The translations under genes were made by a program, and so were the position numbers. Below are positions 18,189-26,285 of a stretch of DNA of 64,000 nucleotides, one piece after another. The notes under the pieces are model-generated. The model saw only the letters and a list, made by a program, of their open reading frames with translations. It was not told where the DNA came from and ran no database searches. Numbering within the stretch: the stretch's first letter is position 1; the number at the start of each line of letters is the position of its first letter. This stretch comes from an uncultured Bacilli bacterium (GTDB lineage: Bacteria; Bacillota_I; Bacilli_A; RF39; UBA660): NCBI GenBank assembly GCA_934098485.1, contig CAKOOH010000004.1, positions 27,210 through 91,209 of the forward strand, read 5' to 3'.

Positions 18189-20509
18189 AAATTACTTTCT
18201 TCAATATACTTAATAAAATTATTTTTAAAATTTTCTAATTCTTCGCTAGTTAAAGTTTTCTCTTTAGAACCGACTTTAAAACGAATAGTTATTTTTTTAA
18301 TTTCTTCATTTTCATAAATATCAATTAATTCATGATTTAAAATAATTGGATTTTGATAGTCGCTTATGATTTTAGCAAATGTCTCATAATCCATAATTTT
18401 AGAAACATTTATTGTATAATCTAAGTTTGTGGTTGGATACTTAGAAACACCTTCATAAATGAAAGTATTTAATGGAATATTTTCAAAAATGTCAAAACGA
18501 ATATCTGCACAAATAAATGCTTTCTTTTTATTTATTCCAGCTATTGTATGTTTGTTAAATACTGTAATATAGCCAACAATTTCATTATTAACGATAATGT
18601 TTAATGATAAATCATTATTATAATAGTTACTTAGGGTTGTTTTAGAAAAAGTCACTTCTTCATTTTTTAAATTTTTAAAAATGTTATATATTACAGATTT
18701 CAATTCATAATATTTTGTCTTTAGATCATTTTCATCAGCCACTTTTAAGATGCCTAAATGTCTTTCTGCTTCATCATTTACAATAGTAGTGCCAATTTCA
18801 AAAATGTTTATTTCTTCAAAGTTGTTAACATTTACGGCAGCACTTTCAAGTAAACTTAAAGATAAATTATTACGTAGAATATTATCTTCTGTTTTTCCTA
18901 ATAGTTTTACATTATCTATGTTAACATTAATTTTCTTTAAAAATGACGATTTATTCCAAAGATAAGTATGAACCTCATTCATATTATACTTAGTTGCCAA
19001 ATAATTTTTTACTTCATATTCTAAATCATATGTTTTTTCAGGATTTTTAAATGTTAAATCCATTTTTAGAGGGATATGGTTAAAGTTTTCATATCCATAC
19101 ATACGTGAAATTTCCTCAATAATATCAGCAGCCATTGTAATGTCTTTTGTTGATCTAAAAGTTGGTACAGTTATAATAAATTTATCGATTTTATTTTCTA
19201 CTACAAATTCTAAAGATTCTAAAATATCAATAACCGTTTTATCATCAATATCAAATCCCATGTATTTATATAAATAATTTTTTTCTAATTCAATAGTATT
19301 ATTAGTTTGAACAGTTGGGTATACATCAGTTATTTCAGAATCTAAAATTATATCAGGATTTTCATCTTTTAAAAGTTTAATAAATCTTTTAGTTGCTGTC
19401 ATAGCCATGTTAGGATCTAAACTTTTTTCATATCTAGCGCTTGCTTCGGTACGAAGGCCTAGTCTGATAGCAGTTTTTCTGACAGTAGATGCTTCAAATG
19501 TGGCAGATTCTAAAACAATACCGTTTGTATCATCAACAATTTCACTGTCTAAGCCGCCCATGACTCCGGCAATAGCAAAGTATTTTCCCCCATTTTTAAT
19601 CATTAAATCTTCATGAGTTAATTTTCTTTCTTGACCATCTAAAGTTATATATTTATCATTATCATTTGCTAAACCAATTTCAATATTTTTGACAACACGA
19701 CTATCAAAAGCATGCATTGGCTGACCAAGTTCTAACATTATATAGTTAGTTAAATCGACTAGTAAATTTATACTTCTCATGCCAGCATAGTATAAGAATA
19801 TTTGCATCCACATTGGAGTTACTACATTATTAATATTAGATATTTTAGTACCAACATATCGATAACATAATTCAGGATTATCTATAGTGATATTTAATTT
19901 TTCGTTTGACCCATTTTGATCATTAAAAAGTTCTAGAGGTTTTAATTCATGATGAGTAATAGAAGCAATTTCACGAGCAATTCCGTAATGTCCCCATAAA
20001 TCTGGACGGTGAGTTAAAGATTTGTTATCAATTTCAACAACTATATCATTTACAGGAAAAAGTTCTTTAAAATCGGCGCCAACTTTTGTATCTTCCGGAA
20101 GTTCTAAAATGCCACTATGATCATCAGAAATTCCTAATTCTTTACCAGAACACATCATCCCATTAGAGTCAATTCCAAGTAGTGGTCTTTTAGTAATTTC
20201 CATTCCATCAATATGGCCGCCAATTTTAACAAGGGCACTTATTAATCCTACTCTAACATTGGGTGCTCCACAGACTATATCTAATATTTCAGTGCCAGCA
20301 TCTACTTTTAAAATATGTAATTTTGTAGATTTAGGATGATTTTTTACTTCGATTATTTTAGCAGTAACAACGCCATCAAACTGAGAACCCTTTACTTCTA
20401 CGCCTTCAACTTCGGCAGTACGAATAGTAAATTTATCCCATATGTTTAAAAAGTCAATGTCTTCACTGTTTTTAATATGTTTTTTTAATATATTACATGA
20501 TATTTTCAT
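18173..20509 (-). CDS. pheT: Phenylalanyl-tRNA synthetase beta subunit
   Basis: This is the 778-residue beta chain of the alpha2-beta2 PheRS. It has an N-terminal tRNA-binding OB (EMAP-like) domain (GVVTAKIIEVKNHPKSTKLH), B3/B4 editing domain elements (GVMGGLDSEIVDDTNGI, LRTEASARYEKSLDP), the B5 domain, a catalytic-core-like region and the C-terminal ferredoxin-like anticodon-binding domain ending near residue 775. The ATG at 20509 is two bases from the pheS stop and has SD TGAGGTAATT. Transcription depends on the T-box upstream of pheS. Confidence 0.96.
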   Translation of the reverse strand: MKISCNILKKHIKNSEDIDFLNIWDKFTIRTAEVEGVEVKGSQFDGVVTAKIIEVKNHPKSTKLHILKVDAGTEILDIVCGAPNVRVGLISALVKIGGHIDGMEITKRPLLGIDSNGMMCSGKELGISDDHSGILELPEDTKVGADFKELFPVNDIVVEIDNKSLTHRPDLWGHYGIAREIASITHHELKPLELFNDQNGSNEKLNITIDNPELCYRYVGTKISNINNVVTPMWMQIFLYYAGMRSINLLVDLTNYIMLELGQPMHAFDSRVVKNIEIGLANDNDKYITLDGQERKLTHEDLMIKNGGKYFAIAGVMGGLDSEIVDDTNGIVLESATFEASTVRKTAIRLGLRTEASARYEKSLDPNMAMTATKRFIKLLKDENPDIILDSEITDVYPTVQTNNTIELEKNYLYKYMGFDIDDKTVIDILESLEFVVENKIDKFIITVPTFRSTKDITMAADIIEEISRMYGYENFNHIPLKMDLTFKNPEKTYDLEYEVKNYLATKYNMNEVHTYLWNKSSFLKKINVNIDNVKLLGKTEDNILRNNLSLSLLESAAVNVNNFEEINIFEIGTTIVNDEAERHLGILKVADENDLKTKYYELKSVIYNIFKNLKNEEVTFSKTTLSNYYNNDLSLNIIVNNEIVGYITVFNKHTIAGINKKKAFICADIRFDIFENIPLNTFIYEGVSKYPTTNLDYTINVSKIMDYETFAKIISDYQNPIILNHELIDIYENEEIKKITIRFKVGSKEKTLTSEELENFKNNFIKYIEESNLSITL

Positions 20510-20511
20510 AA

Positions 20512-21516
20512 TTACCTCACATTAAAATCTTTCAAATATCTTAAATCTCCAGAGTTTAAGATTCTGATATCATTTATTTTATATTTCATCATTGCTAACC
20601 TAGTAAGTCCTAAACCAAAGGCAAAGCCAGAATATTTATTAGGATTTATTCCACATTCTTTTAAAACATTAGGATGAATCATACCACATGGACAAAGTTC
20701 TAACCAACCAGAGTTTTTACAGGTAGGACAACCTTTGCCGTCACATATTGTGCATGAACAATCTAATTCAAATCCAGGCTCAGTAAATGGGAAGAAACCA
20801 GGACGTAAACGCACTTTAATATCTTTTTGAAATACCTCTTTAAGCATTCCTTCCATAGTATAAATTAGGTTGCTTATAGAAATATTTTCATCTACTACCA
20901 TGCCTTCTAATTGGAAAAAGGTGTTTTCATGGCAAGCATCTAAATCTTCATTTCTAAAACATCTACCTGGAGCGCATAATTTAATAGGAGCGCCATATTT
21001 TTGCATTCCTCTAATTTGTAAGGTACTGGTTTGAGTTCTTAAGAGTTTACCATTATCTAACCAGTACGTATCTTGCATATCTCTAGCAGGGTGAGTTTTA
21101 GGAATGTTAAGAGCTTCAAAGTTGTAGTATTCAGTATCCATTTCAGGACCAGACATTATAATAAAGCCCATATTTTTTAAAATATTAGTTACTTCTCTAC
21201 CTACAATAGTTACCGGGTGAAGTGAACCACTTTGTTTTTTTACAGGTTCTGTAGGATCAAAAGAATTATTTGATGAAGAGTTTACAATTTCTTCATATTT
21301 AGCTGAAATGATACTATCTAATTCTTTTTTGGCATTATTAAATAATGGTCCATATTGTTTCTTTTCTTCGACACTCATGTCTTTTAGAGAAGCCATTAAC
21401 TCCATTATTTTACTTTTTTTACTCAAATATTTTGATTTAATATTCAAGTAATCATTTTCATTTTTAATGACTTCTTGTTTTGCTTCTTCAAGCAGTTTTT
21501 CAATTTGTTTTTCCAT
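20512..21516 (-). CDS. pheS: Phenylalanyl-tRNA synthetase alpha subunit
   Basis: The 334-residue class II catalytic subunit shows motif 2 (GRCFRNEDLDACHENTFFQ) and motif 3 (GFAFGLGLTRLAMMKY), plus an N-terminal coiled coil of about 80 residues. It carries a four-Cys cluster (CSCTICDGKGCPTC), seen in some Firmicutes PheS proteins. The start is ATG 21516 with GGAGG five bases upstream. In-frame starts at 21528 and 21573 fall in the T-box terminator and are excluded. Together with pheT it charges tRNA-Phe. Confidence 0.95.
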   Translation of the reverse strand: MEKQIEKLLEEAKQEVIKNENDYLNIKSKYLSKKSKIMELMASLKDMSVEEKKQYGPLFNNAKKELDSIISAKYEEIVNSSSNNSFDPTEPVKKQSGSLHPVTIVGREVTNILKNMGFIIMSGPEMDTEYYNFEALNIPKTHPARDMQDTYWLDNGKLLRTQTSTLQIRGMQKYGAPIKLCAPGRCFRNEDLDACHENTFFQLEGMVVDENISISNLIYTMEGMLKEVFQKDIKVRLRPGFFPFTEPGFELDCSCTICDGKGCPTCKNSGWLELCPCGMIHPNVLKECGINPNKYSGFAFGLGLTRLAMMKYKINDIRILNSGDLRYLKDFNVR

Positions 21517-21528
21517 TTTTTCCTCCAT

Positions 21529-21739
21529 AAAAAAAATCACAAATATAAGGGTGACATATGGCCACGGTACCACCTTATTTCATGATTTACATGCACTTTA
21601 ATGATTAACGCTCACAACGATTAATGCTCATATATTGAAATTCATTATTTAAGTTATTTTATAAATACTCTCAGCTAATAATATTTACTCTCTTTAAAAT
21701 GTCTTAACTAACTACTTAGATATAATCACCGCATTACAA
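21529..21739 (-). promoter_or_regulatory. T-box riboswitch controlling pheST
   Basis: The leader contains the invariant T-box core AAGGTGGTACCGTGG (21562-21577), which pairs with uncharged tRNA. The core also forms one side of a terminator whose stem ends CACCCTTA before a run of eight T (21529-21537). Upstream lie AGAGAGTA-type stem I elements. A TTC triplet at 21637-21639, in TGAATTTCAATA, is the likely Phe specifier, though I cannot prove it without folding. When uncharged tRNA-Phe is abundant the antiterminator should form and transcription continue. Confidence 0.9.
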
Positions 21740-21745
21740 TTAAAG

Positions 21746-21774
21746 ATTTTAACATTAAATACTTTGTGTGTCAA
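21746..21774 (-). promoter_or_regulatory. Sigma-A promoter of the pheST T-box leader
   Basis: A perfect -35 TTGACA at 21769-21774 and -10 TAAAAT at 21746-21751 are 17 bases apart, with a TG extension before the -10. Confidence 0.75.
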
Positions 21775-21790
21775 CCACAGTTAAACAATT

Positions 21791-21819
21791 TTGATTAAAC
21801 AAATAATGGATGATATAAT
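21791..21819 (+). promoter_or_regulatory. Sigma-A promoter of the 134-residue Rossmann-like gene
   Basis: The -35 TTGATT lies at 21791-21796 and the -10 TATAAT at 21814-21819, with a 17-base spacer. It is divergent from the pheST promoter and 16 bases from its gene's start codon. Confidence 0.65.
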
Positions 21820-21834
21820 TTTTATGGAGGTATT

Positions 21835-22239
21835 ATGAAAATATTCGTTATTTGTAGTAAAGCGTTTTATGAAAAAATTCCCACGATTAAAGAAAAACTT
21901 GAACAAAATGGTCATACAATAATTTTACCTAATTGTTATGATTGTCCGGAAACGGAAGCTAAGTATCGTGGTACTAAGGATCATGCTAGTTGGAAAGGCA
22001 AAATGTTTAAACATAGTGAAGAAGTTATTTCTTCAGTGGACGCCGTATTAGTTTTAAATTACACTAAAAATGGGATAGACAATTATATTGGCGGAGCAAC
22101 ATTCTTAGAAATGTATGATGCATTTAGATTAGGTAAAACAATATATATGATGAATGATATTCCCGATGGATTATTAAAAGATGAAATCATTGGGTTTAGT
22201 CCAATAGTTATAAATGGTGACTTAGACAAAATTAATTAA
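21835..22239 (+). CDS. Nucleoside 2-deoxyribosyltransferase-like Rossmannoid protein
   Basis: The 134-residue protein starts at ATG 21835 with SD GGAGGT. It begins with a strand typical of nucleotide-binding alpha/beta folds (KIFVICSKAFYEKI) and later has SVDAVLVLNYTKNGIDNYIGGATFLEMYDAFRLGKTIYM. That segment resembles nucleoside 2-deoxyribosyltransferase-like proteins, where a Glu in the GxxxEM helix is catalytic. No substrate can be assigned; it may be a nucleotide-sugar hydrolase or sensor. It is monocistronic, with its own promoter and terminator. Confidence 0.7.
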   Translation: MKIFVICSKAFYEKIPTIKEKLEQNGHTIILPNCYDCPETEAKYRGTKDHASWKGKMFKHSEEVISSVDAVLVLNYTKNGIDNYIGGATFLEMYDAFRLGKTIYMMNDIPDGLLKDEIIGFSPIVINGDLDKIN

Positions 22240-22242
22240 AAA

Positions 22243-22268
22243 AAGCGTTTATAATACGCTTTTTTTAT
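22243..22268 (+). terminator. Bidirectional terminator between convergent genes
   Basis: AAAAGCGT and ACGCTTTT flank a 7-base loop with A and T runs on either side. It can serve both the plus-strand gene ending at 22239 and the minus-strand gene ending at 22270. Confidence 0.75.
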
Positions 22269-22269
22269 G

Positions 22270-23019
22270 TTAATTATCAGATAAATAATAGTAATTATTG
22301 TTTGGGTCTTCATAAACTATTTTGCTATCTTTTGTTTGGTAAAGATTTATAACTTTTTTATTTGCTTTACTTAAATGAAAACTTTGTTTTATATTATCGA
22401 TATCTTCATTTTTATATTCTCTTACTTGGCTTAGTGATGATGAATAATAAAGGCTTCCATCATTAGTTAAAATATATAAAGTTACCATTGTAGATCTATT
22501 ATGTCTAACAGAATACATTTTAATAACATTGTTTATTGCTAATTCATATTTAGTATCATTTAATACTAAATATGCTAAATTATTATCTATCGTAATTTTT
22601 AAGTTATTAGCGTAATAGTTCTCAATTGATTTTAAAGCAGTTAAATTATTTAAATTTAAATCAGGCTTTCGAGTTGTCGTTACTTTACTTGTGGTTGTTA
22701 CTTTTGTTGTTACATGAGTTGTATTTTCTCTTTTGGTAGTAGTCATTGTTTTAGTTGTTACAATTTTAATGGTTGTGGTAGTAGTACTAGCATTATTAGG
22801 TATTTTTGTTGTAATTGTAGTAAGTGTAGTAACATTTTCTTTTGTAGGAGATATAGTTGTTGAACTTTCAATTTTATATTTATTATTGTCTTTAAAATCT
22901 TTATTATCTTTATATCCATTATTATATTTTAAATCATTACTTATTAATCCTACTATTAATAAACTAGTTAATCCAAGTACTAAAATAATTAGTAAGGATG
23001 ATATATATTTTTTATTCAT
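22270..23019 (-). CDS. Membrane-anchored protein with Thr-rich linker
   Basis: I do not recognise this 249-residue protein. It has one N-terminal helix (8-27), then a low-complexity Asn/Asp/Lys stretch and a Thr-rich linker at about residues 58-118 with repeated TTT and KVTTT units. A C-terminal domain of about 125 residues follows, with beta-strand character (NNLAYLVLNDTKYELAINN, TNDGSLYYSSSL). The linker looks like an extended, possibly O-glycosylated stalk that holds the outer domain away from the membrane. It follows the transglutaminase-like gene by 15 bases, so the two may act together at the surface. Confidence 0.68.
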   Translation of the reverse strand: MNKKYISSLLIILVLGLTSLLIVGLISNDLKYNNGYKDNKDFKDNNKYKIESSTTISPTKENVTTLTTITTKIPNNASTTTTTIKIVTTKTMTTTKRENTTHVTTKVTTTSKVTTTRKPDLNLNNLTALKSIENYYANNLKITIDNNLAYLVLNDTKYELAINNVIKMYSVRHNRSTMVTLYILTNDGSLYYSSSLSQVREYKNEDIDNIKQSFHLSKANKKVINLYQTKDSKIVYEDPNNNYYYLSDN

Positions 23020-23034
23020 TTAATTTTCCTCTTT

Positions 23035-24669
23035 CTATAATTTCCTTGTTATTTCAGTCTGATTATAAATACTTTCTAATTCTTTATCATTAAATAATTT
23101 AGTTAATTCTTCTTTAGATATTGTTCTTAATTCTTTTTTAGGTTCATAAATAAAATACATAGGTTCTTTACCATCTACAAATATAAGAGCGATTGATGTT
23201 GATTCTTTAGTACTTTCTTCAGGCAAATTATTTTTTACTATTTGGATGGTTAATTTATCAAGTTCTTCTTCAGTAAATAATTTTTTTCTAATATAAAGTA
23301 AATAATTATAAGCGGCTATACCGGTAAGATTACTTGTATCTACGTATTCTATCATCATTTTTATTCTTTCACTAAATGATATTACTGGATTATTTTTGTC
23401 ATACAGTTTTTGTAAAGTTTCAACATCAGATACTTTTTGATAGAACTTTTGGCGATATTTTTCAGCATCTTTTATATTATTAAAAACATTTTGTAAAATC
23501 TTAGAGAACTCCTTTTTAGTTTTTTTGTTTTGATTAATGCAAGTTAAACCAGTTGGTAGTTCTCCGGCTTTGGTGTTAAATAAATCGCCATTAAAGATAC
23601 TATCGACGGAATCAGCCTTTACTAAAAACTTCCCGGCTCTAAATACAAGAAATTCATGTCCTTCGCCATAACCAGTGGCTTCATCATTTATATATACTTC
23701 AAAATGAATACCCAATTTATTTAACATATAAGCATATATTGCATTAAATTCATAACATACTGCTTCATTATTTTGTGGGGTTATTTGCGTAATAAAATTA
23801 ATGTCATGATGTTTTTCTTGATTAACGCCAATTTGCTCAGTTGCATAGTATTCATCATTGTAGACGAGAATATTACACATGTTAATATAAATATATATTG
23901 CCTTTTCTAATAAAGTGTAATCATCATTTAAACCGTCTAATATAGCAGCTTCTAAATCTTTATCAACCTTAGTTTGATCTACGGAAGAATTAGTGTTTTT
24001 GAAAGTATTATTTATACTTTCATAGTCGTAATCTTTATAAATTAAAATATTCTTTAATCTTTCCTGTAAATCTGCAGGGAAATGATAATTGTCAGATAAA
24101 TTGTAATTAACAAAAAATGCAGCAACAATATAAAACATATAATCTAATCTAATATTATGAAATGGCTCGTTTTTAGATATTATTTTTCGGTATTCTTCTT
24201 CTGGCAGTTCAATAAAAGAGATGATGTCACTTCCTTTTATACGATAAGTTTGGCCATCAATTAAGAAGTCTAATTCTCTATTTTTGAAATCTTCTACAAA
24301 AGAGTCATAAGTTACAGTTCTTTTTAATCTACTGATTATTTTTAAATCTTCGTCAGTAAATTTTATTTTCCCATCTTTTTCAAAATTTAGTACTTGCTCT
24401 AAAAAACTCATTTTAGTTAAAGTTATGGAGCGACCAATATCACCATTTATAATATAACTAATTTTAATTTCAGGAAAATCACCTTTAAATACTCTAAAAA
24501 GATAATTGCGATATCTAGGTTCTCTTAATAATTTAGTAATTAATAATTCATAATTTAATTTATTAGAAAAGAGTTCTTGCATTTCTGATGCACTAATCAA
24601 AAGTTTGTCTTTAAATACCTCTTTTAAATAAGGGTACTTTTCTAACATTTGCTTGCTATATTCATCCAT
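23035..24669 (-). CDS. Large soluble protein with a transglutaminase-like Cys-His-Asp region
   Basis: This 544-residue protein has no signal peptide or membrane segment. The N-terminal 250 residues are helical and unassigned. Residues about 255-360 look like a transglutaminase/papain-like core: Cys305 starts a helix in NEAVCYEFNAIYAYMLNKLGI, His338 follows in GEGHEFLVF, and Asp353 follows in KADSVDS, giving the order and spacing of a Cys-His-Asp triad. Fold and activity are inference; a hydrolase or crosslinking role cannot be separated from a dead domain. It is in an operon with the Thr-rich anchored protein. The ATG at 24669 is preceded by GGTGAT. Confidence 0.65.
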   Translation of the reverse strand: MDEYSKQMLEKYPYLKEVFKDKLLISASEMQELFSNKLNYELLITKLLREPRYRNYLFRVFKGDFPEIKISYIINGDIGRSITLTKMSFLEQVLNFEKDGKIKFTDEDLKIISRLKRTVTYDSFVEDFKNRELDFLIDGQTYRIKGSDIISFIELPEEEYRKIISKNEPFHNIRLDYMFYIVAAFFVNYNLSDNYHFPADLQERLKNILIYKDYDYESINNTFKNTNSSVDQTKVDKDLEAAILDGLNDDYTLLEKAIYIYINMCNILVYNDEYYATEQIGVNQEKHHDINFITQITPQNNEAVCYEFNAIYAYMLNKLGIHFEVYINDEATGYGEGHEFLVFRAGKFLVKADSVDSIFNGDLFNTKAGELPTGLTCINQNKKTKKEFSKILQNVFNNIKDAEKYRQKFYQKVSDVETLQKLYDKNNPVISFSERIKMMIEYVDTSNLTGIAAYNYLLYIRKKLFTEEELDKLTIQIVKNNLPEESTKESTSIALIFVDGKEPMYFIYEPKKELRTISKEELTKLFNDKELESIYNQTEITRKL

Positions 24670-24744
24670 GATATCACCATATATAATATAACATGAATAA
24701 GGTATAACATAAAGATTTTGATTTTACTTTTATATTTTTTGACA

Positions 24745-24767
24745 CAAAAAAAGACGGGTTAACCGCC
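24745..24767 (-). terminator. Terminator after the YfcC-like permease gene
   Basis: GGCGG and CCCGTC form a G-C rich stem with a TTAAC loop followed by TTTTTTT on the minus strand. Confidence 0.75.
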
Positions 24768-24773
24768 TTATAA

Positions 24774-26180
24774 TTAACAAATAATTAACATTATAATAAT
24801 TATTACAGCAAACATAATTAATAGGAATTTCCAAATGTATTTCATCCATTCTTTGTAAGTTATTCCTAAATATCCTAAACCGACAAGAAGAATAGCTGAA
24901 CTTGGAGTAAACATGCTTGCTAAACCGAATGTTGATTGAAGCATTAATGCAATTTGTTCTTTGTAATCAGCAAATGTTGCAACTAAGTATGTTCCAATTA
25001 AATTTGCAGTGTATTGATATTCAACAGTAAACATAGATGATAATAAACCAGAAATTGTTGATAGTAAGACATTAAATTTAGAGCTTAAACCAACAATCCA
25101 ATCTACTATTGTAGGTAATACTGGGAACATAACAGCAAATTCTAATACTAAGTAGCATAATAGTAAAATTACTACTAATTTACCAACTTTCTTAAATCCT
25201 TCGCCATATGCTTCTAAGAATTCATCAAATTTAATCTTATAAATCCATTTAACTAATAGAGTTACAATTAACATTAATACTTGAATACCAAAAATATCCC
25301 ATTTACCAAATGCTAATAAACTGCTTCCTAAAATATAACCGAAGATAGGTTCATCTAATATTTTAAATGATGTAATACTTTCAGTTGCTTTAGTAAACCA
25401 AGTAATGTTGAAGGCACTTTCCCATGGTAAGTATGCTAAAATAGCAATTACAAAGAAAATTGATAATACAACTACTAAAGGCCATACCTTAGTTTTTGTT
25501 GTAGTTTCTTCACTAACAAATAATTCTTCAATTTGTTCTTCTTTTTTAGAACTTTTTTTAGTTTTTACTAAATGTAAAATAGTAAAGGTATTATATGCTA
25601 AGAAAGATAGAACAAACATTACTAATTTAACCCATATAAGTGTGTTATATTCTATTGAAAGATAAGAAACACTTATACCAACAACTTTAGGACTATAAAT
25701 TGATCCTAATACACCAACTAAAATAGCACCAAAAGTAATATTGAATGCAGTTAATTTGTCTAAATGCATTTTTCTTGCAATGGTAATTATTAATGGAGCA
25801 ACTGTTATTAGTAATACGTATTCATTTGTTACAGCACTAAGTGCAGCAATTAAGAATGAAACTACTAATGCAAATAAGATTTCCTTTCCTTTAAATGTTT
25901 TAGCAATTTTGTCTGTTAATTTTTGATAGCCGCCAGTTTTAGATAATACTTGGTAAAATCCGCCTAGAACAAATAAAAATGTTACTAATACGGTAAAATA
26001 ATACATACCAAGTAAACCATATGTGAAGAAATCAAAGATTCCTACACGAGTTATATCCCCAACTGATAATGATCCATTTTGAAACATTCCTTGAGGAATT
26101 AACCAAGTTAATAGTACTGAAATTAAAACCATTATGCCAGCAATTTTAACAAGATCATGTTTTTTTGCTTCTTTTTTCAT
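24774..26180 (-). CDS. YfcC/DcuC-superfamily membrane transporter
   Basis: The 468-residue polytopic protein has about 12 hydrophobic helices. It matches the YfcC family of the ion-transporter superfamily (C4-dicarboxylate carrier-like, also seen next to arginine/ornithine or peptide catabolism genes). Typical segments are LTWLIPQGMF at the first helix, VLGGFYQVLSKTGGYQKLTDKI, SAVTNEYVLLITVAPLII and the C-terminal FTPSSAILLVGLGYLGITY. The natural substrate is unknown. A cytoplasmic loop of Lys and Glu lies near residues 205-230. Its extended -10 promoter is at 26201. Confidence 0.82.
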   Translation of the reverse strand: MKKEAKKHDLVKIAGIMVLISVLLTWLIPQGMFQNGSLSVGDITRVGIFDFFTYGLLGMYYFTVLVTFLFVLGGFYQVLSKTGGYQKLTDKIAKTFKGKEILFALVVSFLIAALSAVTNEYVLLITVAPLIITIARKMHLDKLTAFNITFGAILVGVLGSIYSPKVVGISVSYLSIEYNTLIWVKLVMFVLSFLAYNTFTILHLVKTKKSSKKEEQIEELFVSEETTTKTKVWPLVVVLSIFFVIAILAYLPWESAFNITWFTKATESITSFKILDEPIFGYILGSSLLAFGKWDIFGIQVLMLIVTLLVKWIYKIKFDEFLEAYGEGFKKVGKLVVILLLCYLVLEFAVMFPVLPTIVDWIVGLSSKFNVLLSTISGLLSSMFTVEYQYTANLIGTYLVATFADYKEQIALMLQSTFGLASMFTPSSAILLVGLGYLGITYKEWMKYIWKFLLIMFAVIIIIMLIIC

Positions 26181-26200
26181 TTTTAACCTCCTCTATGAAC

Positions 26201-26209
26201 ATTATAGCA
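26201..26209 (-). promoter_or_regulatory. Extended -10 promoter of the YfcC-like gene
   Basis: TGCTATAAT on the minus strand lies 21 bases before the start codon, just upstream of a GAGGAGG ribosome binding site. Confidence 0.6.
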
Positions 26210-26249
26210 CAATTTCAAGTATTCAATAGAATTTTTACGGTTTTTCGAC

Positions 26250-26272
26250 AAAAAAAGAGGGCTTTTTCCCTC
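26250..26272 (-). terminator. Terminator after lysS
   Basis: GAGGG and CCCTC with an AAAAAG loop are followed by TTTTTTT on the minus strand. Confidence 0.8.
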
Positions 26273-26285
26273 ATTTTTAATAATT

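Noticed and set aside
20512..21573. Longer PheS starting at 21573
   Set aside because: The extension lies in the T-box terminator and antiterminator.
22680..22860. Microsatellite or repeat array
   Set aside because: It is the coding sequence of a Thr-rich stalk and stays in frame.
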